DNA of 64,000 nucleotides from JAEUKA01 sp044228505 (GTDB taxonomy: Bacteria > Myxococcota_A > Polyangia > Palsa-1104 > JAEUJZ01). This document shows positions 42,754 through 50,810 of this stretch, piece after piece. The notes below the pieces were generated by a model. It did no database searches. It worked only from the letters and a program-made list of their open reading frames with translations, and had not been told where the DNA came from. The stretch covers positions 7,590 through 71,589 of the forward strand of contig JBGAUT010000031.1 in the NCBI GenBank assembly GCA_044228505.1, written 5' to 3'. Every line of letters starts with the position of its first letter. Position 1 is the first letter of the stretch. Position numbers and translations under genes: made by a program.

Positions 42754-43301
42754 TTTCGTACGCTCCACGGACGTACTTTGATCGCGGTCGGCTCGGTCGG
42801 ACAGTAATACTCGCAGATTCCGCAACCCGTACAGGTATCGTGAACCTGGGGCCGACCCTTGTCATCCAGCCGCAGCGCGCCCTGAATCGGGCAGCGGTCC
42901 AAACACACCGAACACTTGTCTCCGCGATAGGGCAGACAACGCGTCGCGTCAATGACCGCAATCCCCATCTGCACTTCGGTCGCTCGCCGCACCGGAGTGA
43001 GCGCACCGCTCGGACAAACGGTCGAGCACAGCAGCCCCTCACACAGCACGCACGGCGCATCCCGGGCCACGATGTGCGGAGTGCCGTGCGCGTCGCCATA
43101 CTCCGCAGACAGCGGCCTTATCGCTTGACGCGGACAGATCGCCTCACAGCGCCCGCAGCGCATGCAGGTGTCGGCCAGCTTGAGCTCGGTGGTTGCCCCC
43201 GGTGGACGCAGGGGTGGCGGTGGACCTTTGGGACGAATCGCAGAGTCCACCGAACGACGAAATATCGAAAACAGCTCGCGACGAGACAGCTTGTCGGCCA
43301 T
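42750..43301 (-). CDS. 4Fe-4S ferredoxin-type protein (NapF/NapG-like)
   Basis: 183 residues with an SRRELFS start like the MauM/NapF group (a weak Tat-like motif without an obvious hydrophobic core). Four Cys clusters suggest up to four [4Fe-4S] clusters: CMRCGRCEAICPRQAI, the split CVLCEGLLCSTVCPSGAL, CLPYRGDKCSVCLDRCP, and CTGCGICEYYCPTEPTAI. It probably shuttles electrons for a nitrate-reductase-like or other molybdoenzyme, none of which is in the window. It is followed directly by the coupled GNAT gene. Confidence 0.82.
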   Translation of the reverse strand: MADKLSRRELFSIFRRSVDSAIRPKGPPPPLRPPGATTELKLADTCMRCGRCEAICPRQAIRPLSAEYGDAHGTPHIVARDAPCVLCEGLLCSTVCPSGALTPVRRATEVQMGIAVIDATRCLPYRGDKCSVCLDRCPIQGALRLDDKGRPQVHDTCTGCGICEYYCPTEPTAIKVRPWSVRK

Positions 43302-43466
43302 GACCTATCGCGTCATCAATGCATCTTCTTGCGCCGCATGCAAGGGCACCTCACGGTGCCGCACACAAGACCATAAAAAAACCGACCACCGCGACTACTT
43401 CCTCTCGCGGTGCTTCCTTGTTACTGTCCGCCCTTTCCCTGTTCGCACTTTTAAGGAGCAAGCATC

Positions 43467-44831
43467 ATGAGCCACCACCACCATGGCCCCGTATCAACGG
43501 GCACAGACGGCAAGAAGCACCTCACGGTCCTTAGCAACATGGACTCGGCGACCGTTCGCAAGCTGCACCGCGAGTACATCATGCCGTCTACGTTCCACTA
43601 CTATGCGGAGTCGCTCGTGCTCCAAAAAGGTGAGGGGATGTTTGTGACCGATGCCGAAGGAGTCCAGTACCTCGACTTCTTCGGTGGGATTCTGACTGTG
43701 AGCCTGGGCCACTGCCATCCAGAGGTGGTCGCAGCAGTCCGTGAGCAGCTTGGCCTCCTTGGGCATACCTCCACGCTGTATCAAAATGAGTGGATCGTCC
43801 GGCTGGCTCAGCAGCTTGCGCAGCTTGCCCCCGGAAAGCTTCAGCAGTCGTTCTTCACCAACTCTGGTAGCGAAGCCGATGAGACGGCGATCCTGCTCGC
43901 CAAGCTGTACACCGGACGCCAAGAGATCATTGCGCTCCGCCACAGCTATTCCGGTCGCGGAATGTACGCCATCAGCGCCATGGGGCACTCTTCTTGGCGA
44001 CCGATTGCGCCGGTGATGCCCGGCATCAGCCTGATGCCCGCACCGTACTGTTACCGCTGTCCGTTCGGCCTTTCCTATCCATCCTGCGACGTCCGCTGCG
44101 CGGATGACGTCAAGGAGGTGCTGGCGACAACCACCACCGGACATCCCGCTGCGTTTATCGCTGAGCCGATCTTGGGCGTCGGTGGATTTATCACCCCGCC
44201 AAAGGAGTACTTCCAGAAGGTTCTGGAGCCGATCCGCAAGGCTGGAGCACTGTTCATCTGCGATGAAGTCCAGACCGGCTTTGGTCGCACCGGAACGTAC
44301 TGGAATGGCATCGAGCACTGGGGAGTCCAGCCTGACATCATGACCTACGCCAAGGGAATTGCTTCGGGAATGCCGATGGGGGCCACCATCACCACGCCCG
44401 AGATTGCCGCAGCGTTTAAGGGACTGACCATTTCAACCTATGGTGGCAATCCCGTGTCGTCGGTGGCCGCGCTGGCCACGATTCATGTCATGGACCGTGA
44501 GAACATTCCGGAGCGCGCTGCTCGACTCGGCAACAGACTGCGCCAAGGACTCCTGGCTCTTCAGGAAAAATACCCGATCATCGGCGATGTCCGGGGTATG
44601 GGCCTGATGCAGGGCATTGAACTGGTCGAGGATCGCAAGACCAAGGAACCCGCCCCCAAACGCGCCAACCACATCATCGAAACGCTCCGCAAGCGCCGCT
44701 TCCTGATTGGCAAGGGAGGACTCTACGGCAACACCCTGCGCATCGCGCCGCCCATGCTGGTCAGTGAGTCCCAGATCGATGAAGCAATTGCGCATCTCGA
44801 CGTAGGACTTCACGAAGCCTCCACTTCCTAG
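43467..44831 (+). CDS. Class III PLP-dependent aminotransferase
   Basis: 454 residues, fold type I. Features: the N-terminal MSHHHHGPVS (a natural poly-His), FFGGILTVSLGHCHPEVV, TNSGSEADETAI phosphate-binding loop, FICDEVQTGFGRTG with the cofactor-interacting Asp, the PLP Lys in YAKGIASGMPMG, and TYGGNPVSS. It resembles alanine-glyoxylate/beta-alanine transaminases (AGXT2 group). AAGGAG (43452-43457) precedes the ATG. The nucleobase transporter follows 42 bp downstream, so a role in the catabolism of pyrimidine or hydantoin breakdown products (beta-alanine, beta-aminoisobutyrate) is plausible but inferred. Confidence 0.88.
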   Translation: MSHHHHGPVSTGTDGKKHLTVLSNMDSATVRKLHREYIMPSTFHYYAESLVLQKGEGMFVTDAEGVQYLDFFGGILTVSLGHCHPEVVAAVREQLGLLGHTSTLYQNEWIVRLAQQLAQLAPGKLQQSFFTNSGSEADETAILLAKLYTGRQEIIALRHSYSGRGMYAISAMGHSSWRPIAPVMPGISLMPAPYCYRCPFGLSYPSCDVRCADDVKEVLATTTTGHPAAFIAEPILGVGGFITPPKEYFQKVLEPIRKAGALFICDEVQTGFGRTGTYWNGIEHWGVQPDIMTYAKGIASGMPMGATITTPEIAAAFKGLTISTYGGNPVSSVAALATIHVMDRENIPERAARLGNRLRQGLLALQEKYPIIGDVRGMGLMQGIELVEDRKTKEPAPKRANHIIETLRKRRFLIGKGGLYGNTLRIAPPMLVSESQIDEAIAHLDVGLHEASTS

Positions 44832-44841
44832 TGACCGCTCC

Positions 44842-44856
44842 ACCTCCTTAGGAGGT
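44842..44856 (+). promoter_or_regulatory. Hairpin pairing an anti-SD-like ACCTCC with GGAGGT upstream of the transporter start
   Basis: ACCTCC (44842-44847), TTA loop, GGAGGT (44851-44856). The left arm with flanks (CACCTCCTTA, 44841-44850) matches the 3' end of 16S rRNA. A second site GGGGAG (44861-44866) lies at normal distance from ATG 44874 and remains free. The hairpin could modulate ribosome loading between the two cistrons. Confidence 0.5.
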
Positions 44857-44873
44857 AGTAGGGGAGACGCAAG

Positions 44874-46328
44874 ATGGCCGAGATCCACCACTCCGATGGG
44901 CGTATCGAATTAGACGAGGAAAACCTCCAAGTCTTGACCGATAGCCCCCTATACAATCCCGACCTAGCACCGGTTCCGATCACCGAGCGCAAGTGGACCA
45001 CCTATAACTATGCCGCGCTGTGGATCTCGATGGCGCACTGTATTCCTACGTACATGCTGGCGTCGGGACTCATCGACTCCGGGATGTCGTGGGGACAGGC
45101 ACTGTTTACGATCTTGCTTGGCAACATGATCGTGCTGGTTCCGATTCTGCTCAACAGCCATCCCGGCACCCGCTATGGCATTCCCTTCCCAGTGCTGCTG
45201 CGCGCAAGCTACGGTTCCTATGGCGCCAACCTGCCCGCGCTGATGCGAGCGCTGGTCGCCTGCGGCTGGTTTGGCATCAACGCCTGGATTGGCGGATCGG
45301 TGCTGCATACCTTCTTTGGATCGGTGTTCCATGGCTGGCCGCACCTGCTTGGGAGTGCGCCGATCGGTGGCTACTTGCCGACGCAGTGGCTGGCGTTCCT
45401 GCTGTTCTGGGGACTGAACATCTTTGTCATCTTCCGCGGCATGGAACTGGTGCGAAAGCTTGAAAACTTCGCGGCGCCGTTTGTGCTGGTGATGGCCGGA
45501 GTGCTGCTCATTTGGGCGGTGAAGAAGGCCAACGGATTCGGGCCCATCATCGATCGCCCGGCGACTCTGTCCGATGCGCAGTTCTGGAAGGTATTCCCGA
45601 TTGCGCTCACCGGAATGGTTGGATTCTGGGCCACGCTGTCGCTCAACATGCCGGACTTTACGCGCTACGGAAAATCGCAGCGCGCCCAGATGATCGGTCA
45701 GGCGGTGGCGCTGCCCACGACGATGTTTGGCTTTTCGGCGATGGCGGTGATCATCACTTCGGCCACCTCGGTGGTGTTTGGCAAAGCCATCTGGAAGCCT
45801 GAACTACTCATTGCGGAGCTCAAAGATCCGGTGTGGGTCGGACTCTCTGCGCTGACGCTGGTGATCGCTACGCTCGCCGTCAACATCGCCGCCAACGTCG
45901 TCTCTCCCGCCAACGACTTTGCCAATGCATGGCCCAAGCACATCAACTTTCGGCGCGGTGCTCTCATCACCGGCATCGTTGGCATCCTGTTTATGCCGTG
46001 GAAACTTACCGAGGATTCCCACGCCTATCTCGTCGGCTGGCTGGTGCTGTATTCCGGCGGGCTCGGGGCCATTGCCGCCATCATGGTCGTCGACTACTGG
46101 GTGATTCGGAAGAGGAACCTCAAGCTCTACGACTTGTACATTCCCGATGGCAGCTATCGTTACAGTCACGGCTGGAATCCAGCGGCGGTCGCAGCAACCG
46201 TCGTCGGCTGTGGGCTCGCCTGGGGAGGACTCCTGTTCCCGGCGCTCAAGGGACTGTACGACTTTGCCTGGTTCGTCGGGTTTGCTGGGGCTGGACTGGT
46301 CTATTATCTGGCGATGCGTCGCAAGTAA
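44874..46328 (+). CDS. NCS1-family nucleobase/hydantoin:cation symporter
   Basis: 484 residues with about twelve hydrophobic segments. Family motifs: LYNPDLAPVPITERKWTTYNYAALWISMAHCIPTY in the N-terminal region (sodium/substrate site helices), GIPFPVLLRASYGSYGANLPALMRA, FGINAWIGG, NMPDFTRYGKSQ and SPANDFANAWP. NCS1 proteins import hydantoins, uracil, allantoin or cytosine with Na+ or H+. It is cotranscribed with the aminotransferase, and the transcript ends at the terminator 46356-46392. Confidence 0.92.
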   Translation: MAEIHHSDGRIELDEENLQVLTDSPLYNPDLAPVPITERKWTTYNYAALWISMAHCIPTYMLASGLIDSGMSWGQALFTILLGNMIVLVPILLNSHPGTRYGIPFPVLLRASYGSYGANLPALMRALVACGWFGINAWIGGSVLHTFFGSVFHGWPHLLGSAPIGGYLPTQWLAFLLFWGLNIFVIFRGMELVRKLENFAAPFVLVMAGVLLIWAVKKANGFGPIIDRPATLSDAQFWKVFPIALTGMVGFWATLSLNMPDFTRYGKSQRAQMIGQAVALPTTMFGFSAMAVIITSATSVVFGKAIWKPELLIAELKDPVWVGLSALTLVIATLAVNIAANVVSPANDFANAWPKHINFRRGALITGIVGILFMPWKLTEDSHAYLVGWLVLYSGGLGAIAAIMVVDYWVIRKRNLKLYDLYIPDGSYRYSHGWNPAAVAATVVGCGLAWGGLLFPALKGLYDFAWFVGFAGAGLVYYLAMRRK

Positions 46329-46355
46329 TCTCTCTGCGGAAGAGGCTAGCGAAGC

Positions 46356-46392
46356 ACAGGACAGCCGTGGTATAGGCTGCCCTGTATTTTTT
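46356..46392 (+). terminator. Rho-independent terminator after the transporter, abutting the tRNA
   Basis: The arm ACAGGACAGCC (46356-46366) pairs with GGCTGCCCTGT (46375-46385) with one mismatch around the loop gtggtata. ATTTTTT (46386-46392) follows immediately. The T-run ends at the base before the tRNA's first nucleotide, so a transcript through it would also form the tRNA 5' leader. Confidence 0.8.
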
Positions 46393-46466
46393 GACTGCGT
46401 AGCTCAGTTGGATAGAGCAACTGTTTCCTAAACAGTAGGTCGCGCGTTCGAATCGCGCCGCGGTCA
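46393..46466 (+). tRNA. tRNA-Arg (anticodon CCT)
   Basis: Cloverleaf: acceptor GACTGCG/CGCGGTC (46393-46399 and 46459-46465, one T-G pair); D-arm GCTC/GAGC; anticodon stem ACTGT/ACAGT around TTCCTAA with CCT at 46427-46429; T-arm GCGCG/CGCGC around TTCGAAT; discriminator A at 46466. CCA is not encoded (CCG follows). Reads AGG codons. Confidence 0.93.
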
Positions 46467-46582
46467 CCGAGGGAGCGCTTTGATTTTCGGGCCATGGACC
46501 GGCAGCGGTTGGTACACTGGTTCCGTTCTTGCTGCCCATCAAACGGCTCGTCAGCCTGGGTCAGCCACCGAGGGGAAACGCC

Positions 46583-47578
46583 GTGAACATCCTGCGCTGT
46601 GAACACTGTGCCAGCACCGATTTGACACGACTGTCCGACGGGGAGTATCGCTGCAATCATTGCAAGTCGAGCCTTCATCTGGCCGCGCCGATCGCCTCGC
46701 CGCCCAAACCGACCGGCTATCGCCCAAACACCGGCCTTCGTCCCCGTCCGCCGCTCAACCTGGGACAGAAGGTGCTCGTGACACTGCTGATGGTGGCTGC
46801 GGTCATCGGGATCGCCGCCCTGCGGGTCAAGCGAGACGAACGTCGTCGGGACGAGCTGCGCCGCCGCATGATTCAGCGCGATGTGGCGGCCAGCCTCAAT
46901 CGCCGGTTCGGCATCACCAATGGCACGGGCAGCACCCCAGCCCCGATTGCCAAACCACCAGAGGAATATGGTGCCGCAGCGATCGAAGCCCCCAAGGCGC
47001 TCCGTGCCGAGTTTGCCAATGCGGTGGCGCTCCCCGATCGCATCGGCAACCTGTACCTGGTCGGTCTCGTCAAGAACACCGGCGAGGCACCGATTGATCA
47101 TCCCCGCGTCGAAGCCACTCTGTGGGACGCTTCGCATCGCAAGCTGGCCGTGGGTTTCGGATTTTCCGCGATTCCGAATCTGCTTCCCAAAGAAGAGTTT
47201 CCCGTCAAAATTCTCATCCAGCACGCCCCCAAGTACGACTCGATTACGTATCAAATTGTACCGAAAGCGATGTCGTACGGAACCCCACAGCGATTCCAGC
47301 TCTCCGTTGAGTCACCCAAGCTTGGACCTGGACAGTTCGGCGGCTATCGACTCTCCGGCATGATCCGCAACACGGACAAGGTCTCTGTTCAGCACGGACG
47401 GATCGTCGCTCTCCTGCTTGGAGAAGATCGCAGCATTGTCGGCATGCATGAAGCCTTTGCGGGACAGCAGATGCTCCCCGCTGGAGATGAGTGCCCGTTT
47501 GACGTTCAGATCTCGACCGTTTCAGGGACTCCCAAGAGCTTCCGACTCTACACGACGGCGATGCCCGCTCGCCCCTAG
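46583..47578 (+). CDS. Membrane protein with zinc ribbon and two FxLYD-like domains
   Basis: 331 residues from a GTG at 46583 (gaggggaaacgcc precedes it); a weaker start at 46529 is also open. A zinc ribbon (CEHCASTDLTRLSDGEYRCNHC, two CxxC knuckles) is followed by a single membrane helix (KVLVTLLMVAAVIGIAAL). Two beta-sandwiches of the FxLYD type come next (YLVGLVKNTGEAPIDHPRVEATLWD and YRLSGMIRNTDKVSVQHGRIVALLL). This architecture is common in Myxococcota. It is probably a membrane-bound scaffold with the domains outside the cytoplasm; function unknown. Confidence 0.8.
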   Translation: MNILRCEHCASTDLTRLSDGEYRCNHCKSSLHLAAPIASPPKPTGYRPNTGLRPRPPLNLGQKVLVTLLMVAAVIGIAALRVKRDERRRDELRRRMIQRDVAASLNRRFGITNGTGSTPAPIAKPPEEYGAAAIEAPKALRAEFANAVALPDRIGNLYLVGLVKNTGEAPIDHPRVEATLWDASHRKLAVGFGFSAIPNLLPKEEFPVKILIQHAPKYDSITYQIVPKAMSYGTPQRFQLSVESPKLGPGQFGGYRLSGMIRNTDKVSVQHGRIVALLLGEDRSIVGMHEAFAGQQMLPAGDECPFDVQISTVSGTPKSFRLYTTAMPARP

Positions 47579-47599
47579 TTGACTCCCGAACGGACTCTG

Positions 47600-48415
47600 T
47601 TAGACGACTCTCTCTGTCGCTACAGCCGACGCTATCTTCTCACCGAGCCGCGTGAGTCCTATGCCTTGCCGAGCGCGGGCATGCACCTGTTGATAGTCCG
47701 CAAAGGTGGTTCCAAAAGCACGGTCGAGCAGCACGGTAAACAGTCCGTAGTGGCCACCGTAGCGAGCGTGGTGCATCGCATGAAAGGTTGCGGTGAAAAA
47801 GACTCGCCCGAGCGGCGAGCGCACAAACCACTCCGGCATCCACTCCACGTTGCTGTGCCCATAGACGTTGAACGTATAGTTAAAAAGGATAAACAGCGCC
47901 CCTCCTGCTTGGGTAATCGGCAGAAAGAACGATCCCAGCAGCAGCAATCCGAGCGCTCCTCCGATCAGAATCAATCGTTCCACGATCGAAAAGGAAAGCG
48001 AAGTCAACGGCTCGGTGACATGCGCCACGTGATGTTGGGCATGCAAAAAGTAGAGCGTGGGATGGTGGAGCAAGCGATGGGTCACATAGAACCAGACCTC
48101 GTACATCACGGCCATCCAGACAAACGTGATAAGGACGCTCGAGAGGCTGGCTGGCACCATCCGGTGCAGAAACAAGATCCGGAATCCGACGATGAGCACG
48201 GTGTCTAGTAACACCACCATCAGCGCGGGCAGAATCTCACGGCGGAGCTGATTCTGTCCGAACGGCAGTCGGTAAATACGAAACCGCTTGGCTGCGGGCA
48301 AGAGCAACAGTGCAAAGCCAACGAGGACGATCGTCAGCTTAAACAGACCGGAACGGACCAGGATGCGAACGGCTTCACTGAGTGGCGAGTCCACGTGATC
48401 ATAAAACAGCGGCAT
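47600..48415 (-). CDS. Sterol desaturase / fatty-acid hydroxylase family membrane enzyme
   Basis: 271 residues from ATG 48415 (MPLFYDHVDSPLSE; the frame is open to 48505). Several hydrophobic segments surround the di-iron His clusters: VTHRLLHH, HAQHHVAH, and HAMHHARYGGHYG, with an additional His in NVYGHSNVEW. The family hydroxylates or desaturates sterols, lipids or carotenoids with O2 and a di-iron centre. The position next to the FxLYD gene is convergent and shows no shared operon. Confidence 0.85.
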   Translation of the reverse strand: MPLFYDHVDSPLSEAVRILVRSGLFKLTIVLVGFALLLLPAAKRFRIYRLPFGQNQLRREILPALMVVLLDTVLIVGFRILFLHRMVPASLSSVLITFVWMAVMYEVWFYVTHRLLHHPTLYFLHAQHHVAHVTEPLTSLSFSIVERLILIGGALGLLLLGSFFLPITQAGGALFILFNYTFNVYGHSNVEWMPEWFVRSPLGRVFFTATFHAMHHARYGGHYGLFTVLLDRAFGTTFADYQQVHARARQGIGLTRLGEKIASAVATERVV

Positions 48416-48548
48416 ACTCAGATTCTGACCCAGGTTGGCTGAGCCGGGAATGGCCAATCTTGGACACCACCGGCCCATAAACGGACCTACCGCATTCCGC
48501 CGCACCTCCGCGCCGCTCTTGGGTGACGGATCCGAGCCTGGACTGCGC

Positions 48549-48878
48549 TCAGGGCATCTTCACAGCGCAGCGACTGGCGGTACAGGTTGCTTGGGCGCTT
48601 TGACAGGGGCCGCAGACGCGGTCACCCCCGCAGCTGATCCGAGCCCGCGCATCATCATAGCGAGCCTGCTCGCTACGACTGATTGCACCGTAGTCACAGC
48701 GGCAACTACAGAGATCCCCGATCAGCACTGCCACGCAGTCCGCATCGACCACGCAACTCTGCTGATAACTATCCAGAAGAATAGTCGTCGAAGTGGTGGT
48801 GCTACCTCCGCAGGCGGTCACCAGCAGCACCGCCGCAGAGAAGGACAATAGAGCGCTACATCGTAAGATCTGGTTCAT
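48549..48878 (-). CDS. Small Cys-rich lipoprotein
   Basis: 109 residues. Lipobox AVLLVTAC (Cys23), short Ser/Thr spacer, then a Cys-rich domain (SCVVDADCVAVLIGDLCSCRCDYGAIS, ... GPCQSAQATCTASRCAV). The pattern C-x5-C-x9-C-x-C-x-C resembles cysteine-knot or disulfide-rich extracellular modules typical of myxobacterial lipoproteins. Not assigned to a family. Confidence 0.7.
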   Translation of the reverse strand: MNQILRCSALLSFSAAVLLVTACGGSTTTSTTILLDSYQQSCVVDADCVAVLIGDLCSCRCDYGAISRSEQARYDDARARISCGGDRVCGPCQSAQATCTASRCAVKMP

Positions 48879-48968
48879 GATTTCTCACCGTATCATCGCG
48901 CCCGATGAAATGAGCCACGCCAGCAGGACCGAATCGTAACAGCCAGCCCTGTGACAAACAATTGACCA

Positions 48969-49808
48969 TCAGCAAGCAGCGTCCAGCAGACCCTCGCGCA
49001 GACCGATCTCACACACGACCGGCAACACCGCGTCAAAGGCGGGACCATTACAGCACAGGATTCCCCGTCGCGTCCGGAGTTCACTTGTGCCATAGCGAAA
49101 TGGCTGGCCACTCAGATCGGTGAAGCGTCCGCCTGCAGCCCGCAAAATGGCCTCGGGACCGCATGCATCCCACAGACTTGCTTTGTCCGACACATGTACA
49201 TACAAATCGGCACGCTGCTCGATTATTTGACCTACCTTCAAACCGACGGAACCACTCACGGCTTCTTGGGTAATCCCGAGCTTTTGCATCAGCTCTGTTG
49301 TGCTCTTTGGACGATGAGAGCGTGAGACCACCAAGCGAAGGTCACGCGTAGAAGAACAGTCGCTTACGCGCAGTGACTGGATCTGACCGCCCTGCGCAAG
49401 CTGCGCGCCCTGACCAACGATTCCGCTGTACAGTTTGTCCACGCTCGGCTGATACACCACCCCGAGCTGCGCGCCCCCATCCACCGCTAGTCCGATCATC
49501 ACCGAAAACTCGCCGTTCTTGGCAATGAACTCTTTGGTACCGTCGAGCGGATCAACGTACCAGATGCGCCGTTTGGTCAGCGCCGCGCCATTGTCTTCGC
49601 TCTCTTCGGCCACGATTCCATCCAGTGGAAACGCCGCACGCAGTCGCCGAACGATCAGTGCATTGGCCTGCCGGTCGGCCTCCGTCACGGGATCGCTTGT
49701 ACCCTGACCCTTATAGTCGACGCCAAAGTCTGTCGCGTAGATTCGCAACAAAATCCGTCCCGCTTCACGGGCGATCACGGATGCGGTCTGTAGCTCCTCT
49801 TCGAACAT
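48969..49808 (-). CDS. cysQ: 3'(2'),5'-bisphosphate nucleotidase (CysQ type)
   Basis: 279 residues. Inositol-monophosphatase fold: DYKGQGTSDPVTEADRQAN near the N-terminus (metal-site Asp), GIVAEESED, the YVDPLDGTKEFIAKNGEF motif that marks 3'-phosphoadenosine phosphatases, and the C-terminal SLWDACGPEAILRAAGG. It hydrolyses PAP to AMP, relieving product inhibition of sulfate activation. It diverges from the cysD-cysNC genes across 102 bases, so a shared regulatory region is likely. Confidence 0.9.
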   Translation of the reverse strand: MFEEELQTASVIAREAGRILLRIYATDFGVDYKGQGTSDPVTEADRQANALIVRRLRAAFPLDGIVAEESEDNGAALTKRRIWYVDPLDGTKEFIAKNGEFSVMIGLAVDGGAQLGVVYQPSVDKLYSGIVGQGAQLAQGGQIQSLRVSDCSSTRDLRLVVSRSHRPKSTTELMQKLGITQEAVSGSVGLKVGQIIEQRADLYVHVSDKASLWDACGPEAILRAAGGRFTDLSGQPFRYGTSELRTRRGILCCNGPAFDAVLPVVCEIGLREGLLDAAC

Positions 49809-49874
49809 CCTAGGTTCCCTTTCTCACAACAGCGTCACCGGCAGCCATGCTAGATACTCTGTACACAGACGATT

Positions 49875-49886
49875 TGAATCGATTCA
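49875..49886 (+). promoter_or_regulatory. Perfect 12-bp palindrome TGAATCGATTCA between cysQ and cysD
   Basis: The site lies 24 bases before the cysD ATG and in the divergent region shared with cysQ. Its length and position suit a dimeric regulator, perhaps one controlling sulfur assimilation. The regulator cannot be named from the sequence. Confidence 0.45.
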
Positions 49887-49910
49887 GAATCCAGCCGATT
49901 CGGAGACTTC

Positions 49911-50810
49911 ATGAGACTCACGCATCTTCAAAAGCTCGAAGCAGAGAGCATACACATCCTTCGCGAGGTTGTCGCGGAGTGTGAGCATCCGGTGATGCTC
50001 TATTCCATCGGGAAGGACAGCGCGGTGATGCTGCACCTGGCCAAAAAGGCCTTTTTCCCGAGCAAGCTACCGTTCCCGCTGCTGCACGTCGACACCACCT
50101 GGAAGTTCCGCGACATGATTGCGTTTCGCGATCAGGTGGTGGCGCAGGACGGACTCAAGCTGATTGTCTATGTGAACCAGGAAGGAATCGCCTCCGGAGT
50201 CGGTCCGTTTACTCATGGCTCTGCGGTTCACACCGATGTTATGAAGACACAGGCGCTCCGGCAAGCGCTGGATCTGTACGGGTTTGATGCGGCCCTTGGC
50301 GGAGCACGTCGCGATGAAGAGAAGTCTCGTGCCAAGGAGCGAATCTTTTCCTTTCGTTCGGCAGAGCATCGCTGGGATCCCAAGCAGCAGCGCCCCGAGC
50401 TGTGGCGACTTTACAACACCCGCAAGCACAAAAAGGAAAGCATCCGGGTCTTCCCACTGTCAAACTGGACCGAGCTAGATGTCTGGCAGTACATCTATCT
50501 GGAACAGATTCCGATTGTGCCGCTGTACTATTCAGCGGTGCGTAAGGTGGTCGAGCGCGATGGCCTGCTCATCATGGTGGACGACGAGCGGATGCCACTT
50601 CGACCCGGAGAGATACCGATGGAAAAGAAGGTCCGTTTCCGCACACTCGGCTGCTATCCGCTGACCGGCGCGATCGAAAGTGATGCTGATACGCTGCCAG
50701 CGATCATCCAAGAGATGCTGCTGACCACCACCTCCGAACGACAAGGGCGCGCCATTGATCACGATCAATCAGCGTCCATGGAAAAAAAGAAGCAGGAGGG
50801 ATACTTCTAA
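49911..50810 (+). CDS. cysD: Sulfate adenylyltransferase subunit 2
   Basis: 299 residues, the usual length. PP-loop ATP-pyrophosphatase fold with the P-loop variant YSIGKDSAVMLHL near residue 30, then ALGGARRDEEKSRAKERIFS, LWRLYN, WTELDVWQYI and the C-terminal TLGCYPLTGAIESDADTLP followed by the EKKKQEGYF end typical of CysD. With CysN it makes adenosine 5'-phosphosulfate from ATP and sulfate. The TAA stop overlaps the cysN start by one base (TAATG at 50808-50812). Confidence 0.95.
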   Translation: MRLTHLQKLEAESIHILREVVAECEHPVMLYSIGKDSAVMLHLAKKAFFPSKLPFPLLHVDTTWKFRDMIAFRDQVVAQDGLKLIVYVNQEGIASGVGPFTHGSAVHTDVMKTQALRQALDLYGFDAALGGARRDEEKSRAKERIFSFRSAEHRWDPKQQRPELWRLYNTRKHKKESIRVFPLSNWTELDVWQYIYLEQIPIVPLYYSAVRKVVERDGLLIMVDDERMPLRPGEIPMEKKVRFRTLGCYPLTGAIESDADTLPAIIQEMLLTTTSERQGRAIDHDQSASMEKKKQEGYF

